Source of the DNA: Anticarsia gemmatalis
Lineage: Eukaryota; Arthropoda; Insecta; Lepidoptera; Erebidae
Length of the DNA: 64,000 bases
Direction of reading: 5' to 3'
Assembly: GCF_050436995.1 (NCBI RefSeq)
Contig: NC_134756.1
Span: 5,890,001 to 5,954,000 of the forward strand
This document shows, piece by piece, positions 58,958 through 64,000 of the stretch (position 1 is the first letter of the stretch; every line of letters starts with the position of its first letter). The notes beneath the pieces were generated by a model. The model searched no databases, had not been told where the DNA came from, and was given only the letters and a program-made list of their open reading frames with translations. Position numbers and translations under genes: made by a program.

Positions 58958-61900
58958 TTATCAACTACATTCGTTACCATCTAAGGACAAAGTTGAGTAA
59001 TAAGGGAAACCGGTTCTCCATAACAATTACGCCACTCGGAAGTAATAAAAGTTCTCTTTTCTGTGTACGTGACGCAAAAATCAGCCGACTCTTATGAACG
59101 TGTTCGGCATAGCTTACTTACGTTTTTCCCTTTTTTTATTTTTTCCCTACTCCCTTTTTTTACTTTTACCTCTTCGCTCTCCATTAAGGTATGACTCCAT
59201 AAACTTAAGTTTACATGATTTTCAAGATCCGGCGAGAGATCACGAATAATTTACCAGGCTTTCGTCGAGTAGCTGTCGTTGATTTTTGTATGGAAATCCA
59301 CGTAGTTGCTTACGACTGAATTTATACAACAGTGTGTACACGACATTGGGAAAAACAAGTCAGTATTGGGATTTCTCGTGGAAAGCCTTACGCTACAGGC
59401 AAATTTGTAAAAAAGGCTAGGTTTTGTACCAAGTATTTTCTAATAGATGTCACTATACATTTTTTAATAACAAACAATGTTTAATCAGAATAACTCACTT
59501 CAGTTAATCTAGGTGGAATGTTACTTGATATATCTAGTTGGCAGAATGCCTGCAGCTATCGTGGAATCAGGTTACGTACATACATTATAATATAATTATA
59601 ATATATTGCATGACGTCTTGTGTTAATTGGGTGTATGTAATGTTAGGTAAAATATTATATATTAAATTCTTACCTTAGCCCAAGCTTAATATTATTTGAA
59701 TTTCCAACCAACGTATTTAAACTATTAAACTCACTACCACACTACCTATATTCTATGAGGTTGAGGCATATTAGACACCACTACATTTAATATCATGATT
59801 TAGATATAAAGAAAAATTTTTTAACCATCTATAACATTCAAAAACAATATATTCAACATCTGTACTTTTTAATAAAAAGCAAAAGTGTAATGTATTTAAT
59901 TTACCCCTCAACAATGTATCAAGCGTAGACAAGGGTGCAAAAGAGCTGACTTCGGAGCGAAAATAAACGTTGAGCGATCGCTTAGACCCTTCAGTTTGAC
60001 CTGACATGCGAAACAGAGGAACGTGTGGGAAATACCTATGTAATTACGTGCCTCGACTAAACACTGAACATGTTGCTTGTTTATTTAATATTACAGCTGT
60101 TACGTGAACAGTTAGACAGAGGTATAGTACTTCAGTTGGCTTATGAAAATTCCAAGAAGGTGGGTGAGCAGTGCTAGGTTTATCTTGTAGGTAACTTGTT
60201 AGTTGAGGAATAAACTAAACTAAAATATCAGAATGATGATCTGAATCATTGAGCTACTGATATTTTAAAGTTGTTTAAATTTATTTTTCTAGAACGTTAA
60301 GTTGTAAGTGCTCAATTAAAGTATTTAGATCGTATCAATATTATACATGACTATGTATAATAAGAGTCGATGTAACAGTGTTTAATAACCATATGTTATA
60401 TCATCTAGAGAAAAAAAAAATGTATTCATTTTACTATCATGTACTTAAAAGCTACTGGCTGAAAAACACGAGGCTACATTAGAGTATATAACGCAGGAGA
60501 TTCTAGTCAGGTTTTAACTAAGACTAAATTATAATTTCAAAAGTAGCTTATCAACTTAAAACAAACTCAAACTGTGCGAAACAAAACATCGTTCATTACG
60601 ATTTTCGGCAACGCAGACTTAAATACATTTGAGCAGTACCCTGCGACAGAATTCAATTTAAATCCTCCTAGAGATCCTATTATTACAATGAGGTGTCGAG
60701 AGCTAAGTAACCGTGGCATCTCCCACTGCCTCGAGACAAGGCAATAAATTAAACAAATCCGATTTTCACGTGCGAAAGGGAACTCGTTTACTCAGTTCTG
60801 GTGATCGCGTTGTTTATTTGATGACAAAAGATAATGTAAACGTAACGCAGAACCGCTGAAATGAAAACGATTTGGAAGGATTCCGCTATGATTTGTTCTG
60901 TAATAAGTTTGCAGCTTTAATACTTTTCCGTTTTTAGATTGGGAAGATAATTACGAGGAATAGAACTGACTTTGTAACCAGTTATTTTGAAAGATTAGAA
61001 ATAAGGTTTTGTTAGAGAATATTCGTTAGGTAGTTTAGTAATGAATCATTAGTTTAGTATCAATAGAATGCGAATGAGTATCTTTACTTCAACGTTTATA
61101 CGCGTCTCCTCGCTATTTTCGTGACCTTGACCATACCCAAAAGTACAATACATAAATAGGCAATATGTGAAGTATGTCCAAAGATGTCCTTCAAAAGGGT
61201 CAGGTGCGTAGTACCCGTAACCGGCGCGTCGGTCTTGTATGACAAGATGTATGAATGTGAATGAAGTAAAGAAGTTTGTATGAATCGTACCTAAGAATAA
61301 AGCGAGATTTGCCAAACGAATACAATACAAAATTAAGGTGATTTTTTATAGCATGAATGTAATGATTTTACAGCAAAATAAAGAGTCTTAATTACATCTC
61401 CAATAACACTCATTTAGCGATGATAATTATATTAAGCTTAATTAAAATAAAAGTAAGTATTAACATAAATTTACTTTGAACACAAAGAAATATTTTATGA
61501 CATGTTTTATTAAAGAGGGTCCGTTGTTAACGAATAAAAATGTACGAGGTATTTCATGAAAATATTTTTCATTATTTTTACATGCAATAATTAAGATTAA
61601 ACTTCCAGATGACGACATTGTCGAATATAATTTGAATAGATGGTTTAAGATGTCTCATATAAACCTTAAAAATTTCAATGCGAGTAATATAAATGGATGT
61701 ATTAGGAATACATAATAAATAAAAAAAATATTTCCACACATCATTTTCAAAACAAGACATATCTTGTACAATATTAATTAAATGTGCCTGCTATAGCGGC
61801 AGTCAAATGTATTAAAAATCCCTGACACTAAACATTCCCTAGAGCCATATCAAAATCTGGTCATCAATTTGTGCCATACAATCGTGCAACACTAACATTT

Positions 61901-62403
61901 GACATGTCGCATGTCAACAAAACATCGAACTCTGCGTCAGGTGTTCATGTAATAATTTTTCCCCTTTGAACAGTCCACGTTATCGCAGTACTGGCTTTCA
62001 TTCAGTCTGTAACAGTGGGTAATTTCTGTGCAAATGTCTCAATTAACACAGAAATGATGATAAAGGCGACTGGAAATAAATTGGTACCAATTTTGCACAT
62101 AACGACAATTCGTGGTCGAGCTGAAATCACAGTCAGTGGTTTATTGTACTCTATTAGGCATTATTCGTCGACCTAATACTGGGCTTACCATTTGACTATT
62201 TGTGTAGCTAAAATGATTAAATGATTAGGCTATGTCATTCTGTATATAATGTTTTCATTAATAAGTTTCGTTTATTATATTATGTGTTATTACAGGTTCT
62301 TGGTTTAGGAGGGCTGTGATTTGCGCCACAATCAATAAAGAAAATAATTAAACAACTATATTTTTAATTGACAACAAAACACACAACACCAATGACTTTT
62401 CGA

Positions 62404-62617
62404 AATTATGTGTGTATTAGACATAATTATCACATGCTCCAACGGTGAAGGAAAACATCGTGAGGAAACCTTGCATGCCTAAAATTTGTTTAATACATTT
62501 ATTGAGGGCATGCAAAGTCCCCAACCCGCACTTGGCCAGCGTGGTAGACTCAAGGCCTAACCCCTCCCTCATTACGGGAGGAGACCCTTGCCCAGCAGTG
62601 GGACATTAATGGGTTAA
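62404..62617 (+). repeat. Lepidopteran interspersed repeat (LINE-tail or SINE-like)
   Basis: Contains AACGGTGAAGGAAAACATCG, GTGAGGAAACCTTGCATGCC, CCGCACTTGGCCAGCGTGG, CCTCATTACGGGAGGAGACC and CTTGCCCAGCAGTGGGACAT. I recognise this chain as a very abundant lepidopteran repeat. Shorter pieces lie at 9299-9381 and 56885-56940. It codes for nothing. Confidence 0.8.
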
Positions 62618-63210
62618 ATTTATTATTTTTAATTGACCTGTCTATAGTTAATAAGTTTCATAAAAAAAAAGAAAACAATCGGTTGAGTAACCTGCTACAT
62701 AAAACATACGAATTGATTAAAACTTTGAAACCATCTATTATCCGAATTGCCCTACTAGTTTGAACAAACAGTAGAGGGCCAAAAAGTAGGAAGTCAAGAC
62801 AAAACTAAAGCATTAATCGTCCGACAAAGCAATTATTTTAATTTACAGTACTTTGCTGTAAGTTTCGGGGACAGTATTACGCTGGAAGTGCATTTTACGT
62901 ACTACCTGTTCGTAGTTTCAGTTAAATGTTTATGTGCTATAAATCTTGAAACAATTGCGGCTAAAGCGTACTAAAGCCGGCTAAAGTAAGACATCGGATA
63001 ATGTATACAAACAAAACACACTTAATTACATACTTTGTCGCTTTTACTCCACGTAAAGGTGTAACGAAGATGCCATAACTACAGCATAGTCACAACAAAT
63101 AGTATTGTTTATTCTAAATTTTGTTTTTGTCTCCATACATACTGGAGGCTTGAATATATTTTTATCTTACGAGTTGTCATTGTGTCAGTCTTCTCGTAAC
63201 CGTTTTGACT

Positions 63211-63413
63211 GCCTCTGTGGCGCAGTGGTTTAGGTCGCCACGCCGATACCACTGCAACGGGAGGTCGTGGGTTCGATTCCCACACGGGACAATTATTTGT
63301 GCGATCCACAAATAATTGTTTCGGGTCTGGTTGTGCTTTGTGTCCGTTGTTTGTATGTTTGTAAAAGTCCCCGCGACACAAGAGCAATTCTTAGTGCGGG
63401 AGTTGTCTTTTTT
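63211..63413 (+). mobile_element. tRNA-derived SINE
   Basis: Starts GCCTCTGTGGCGCAGTGG with an A box (TGGCGCAGTGG, 63218-63228) and a B box (GGTTCGATTCC, 63270-63280) spaced as in a Pol III promoter. A tRNA-unrelated body follows to a T-rich end near 63413. The body opens with a 13-bp stem hairpin (63289-63301/63307-63319). The head and body are of a type widespread in moths. The minus-strand open frame reading WESNPRPPVAVV is the usual artefact of this sequence. Confidence 0.87.
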
Positions 63414-64000
63414 AAGAGAAAGAGCGAAGAGAGAAACCTTTAAAGACCGAGAATTTATTGTCGTTTGTTACAAGTGAGTAGTGTTGTTGTTAACTAATGA
63501 CGTTAACTGATTTAATATTATTTTATTTACTGTACTTATACTGAAAATCTTTTAAAAATGTCACGGGAATACAAGGTAGTTCACTAGCTGAAATAGTGAT
63601 AAAGTTCTTAGTAAATATTTAAAATCGATTGTTCAAGCACACTCCAGAAGTTAATTTTCCTTCACGTTATTGTATTTCCTAAGTAATTCTAAGTAATACT
63701 CGAAACAACAGTCACGGAGCGTTTGTTTGTTATTTGAAAGCGGCAACAGGAACACTAAAGCTAGAACTTGTATAATGCTTTTCGTATAAATGTCTAATTA
63801 CACGCATGCGGTACTTGTAACCATTCCCAACTAGCACACAAGCGCTATAACAAGCTGCACAATGGCCGGTTAAAGGATTTTTATAACGCCTTAGGCTCCT
63901 TAGTAAGAAGTATAGTGGTTCTATAAGCGGCTACAGATCTCTTGTAGCGTCAAATAGGCCCATACTGTCCAGCTTATAGCTCTAAATTGGATCTACAGTG
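63414..64000. other. Non-coding DNA to the window end
   Basis: AT-rich sequence after the SINE; no gene, repeat or signal recognised. Confidence 0.5.

Larger units (their letters stand above)
54710..62403. other. 7.7 kb gene-poor region
   Basis: AT-rich, with no recognised gene. Short repeats (56885-56940, 57555-57657, 58010-58105), one coding-like minus frame (58784-58957) and two longer chance-level frames (55055-55375, 61049-61330) are described elsewhere. Nothing else is seen. Confidence 0.5.

Noticed and set aside
63109..63387. 92-codon minus-strand frame with CPVWESNPRPPVAVV
   Set aside because: It is the antisense of the SINE tRNA-like head; this peptide is a common false prediction in moth genomes.

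Overview
The window looks like AT-rich nuclear DNA from a moth or butterfly (Lepidoptera). Genes are split by introns with GT..AG borders. The dispersed repeats are types I recognise from lepidopteran genomes: a tRNA-derived SINE, a CR1-group LINE, 'ACTAGCTGACCCGCGC' elements and 'TTGCCCAGCAGTGGG' tails. The species cannot be named from the sequence.

Two protein-coding genes are secure. On the + strand, 8632-14626 holds the last ten visible coding exons (905 codons plus stop, phases consistent throughout) of an ASPP-family protein: coiled coil, long Gln/Ser/Thr-rich middle, RVSF PP1-docking motif, ankyrin repeats and a C-terminal SH3 domain. Its N-terminal exons were not found in the first 8.6 kb and probably lie upstream of the window. 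On the - strand, 19283-15770 holds a complete five-exon gene for the 20S proteasome subunit alpha-3 (PSMA3, Drosophila Prosalpha7 type), 255 residues. The two genes converge, with about 1.1 kb between their stop codons.

The rest, about 19.3-64 kb, is gene-poor. It holds a 5'-truncated CR1-group non-LTR retrotransposon with an intact 595-codon reverse transcriptase ORF (28.04-30.18 kb), and two copies of a 1.15-kb element (38.87-40.02 and 53.55-54.71 kb) ending in a large inverted repeat with about 191-bp arms. Smaller dispersed repeats are scattered through it, with a SINE at 63.2 kb. A few GC-richer islands with open frames and plausible splice borders (32.1, 49.8, 52.9, 58.8 kb) could be exons of a long-intron gene, probably on the - strand. 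I cannot identify such a gene.

The most interesting non-gene signals are: (1) the inverted-repeat element, whose two arms match each other within a copy at positions where the two copies differ, pointing to arm homogenisation; and (2) an 802-bp TIR element in the last PSMA3 intron, with a CATT target duplication and ten CACAGTA motifs, including a perfect 30-bp palindrome, which I cannot assign to a superfamily.
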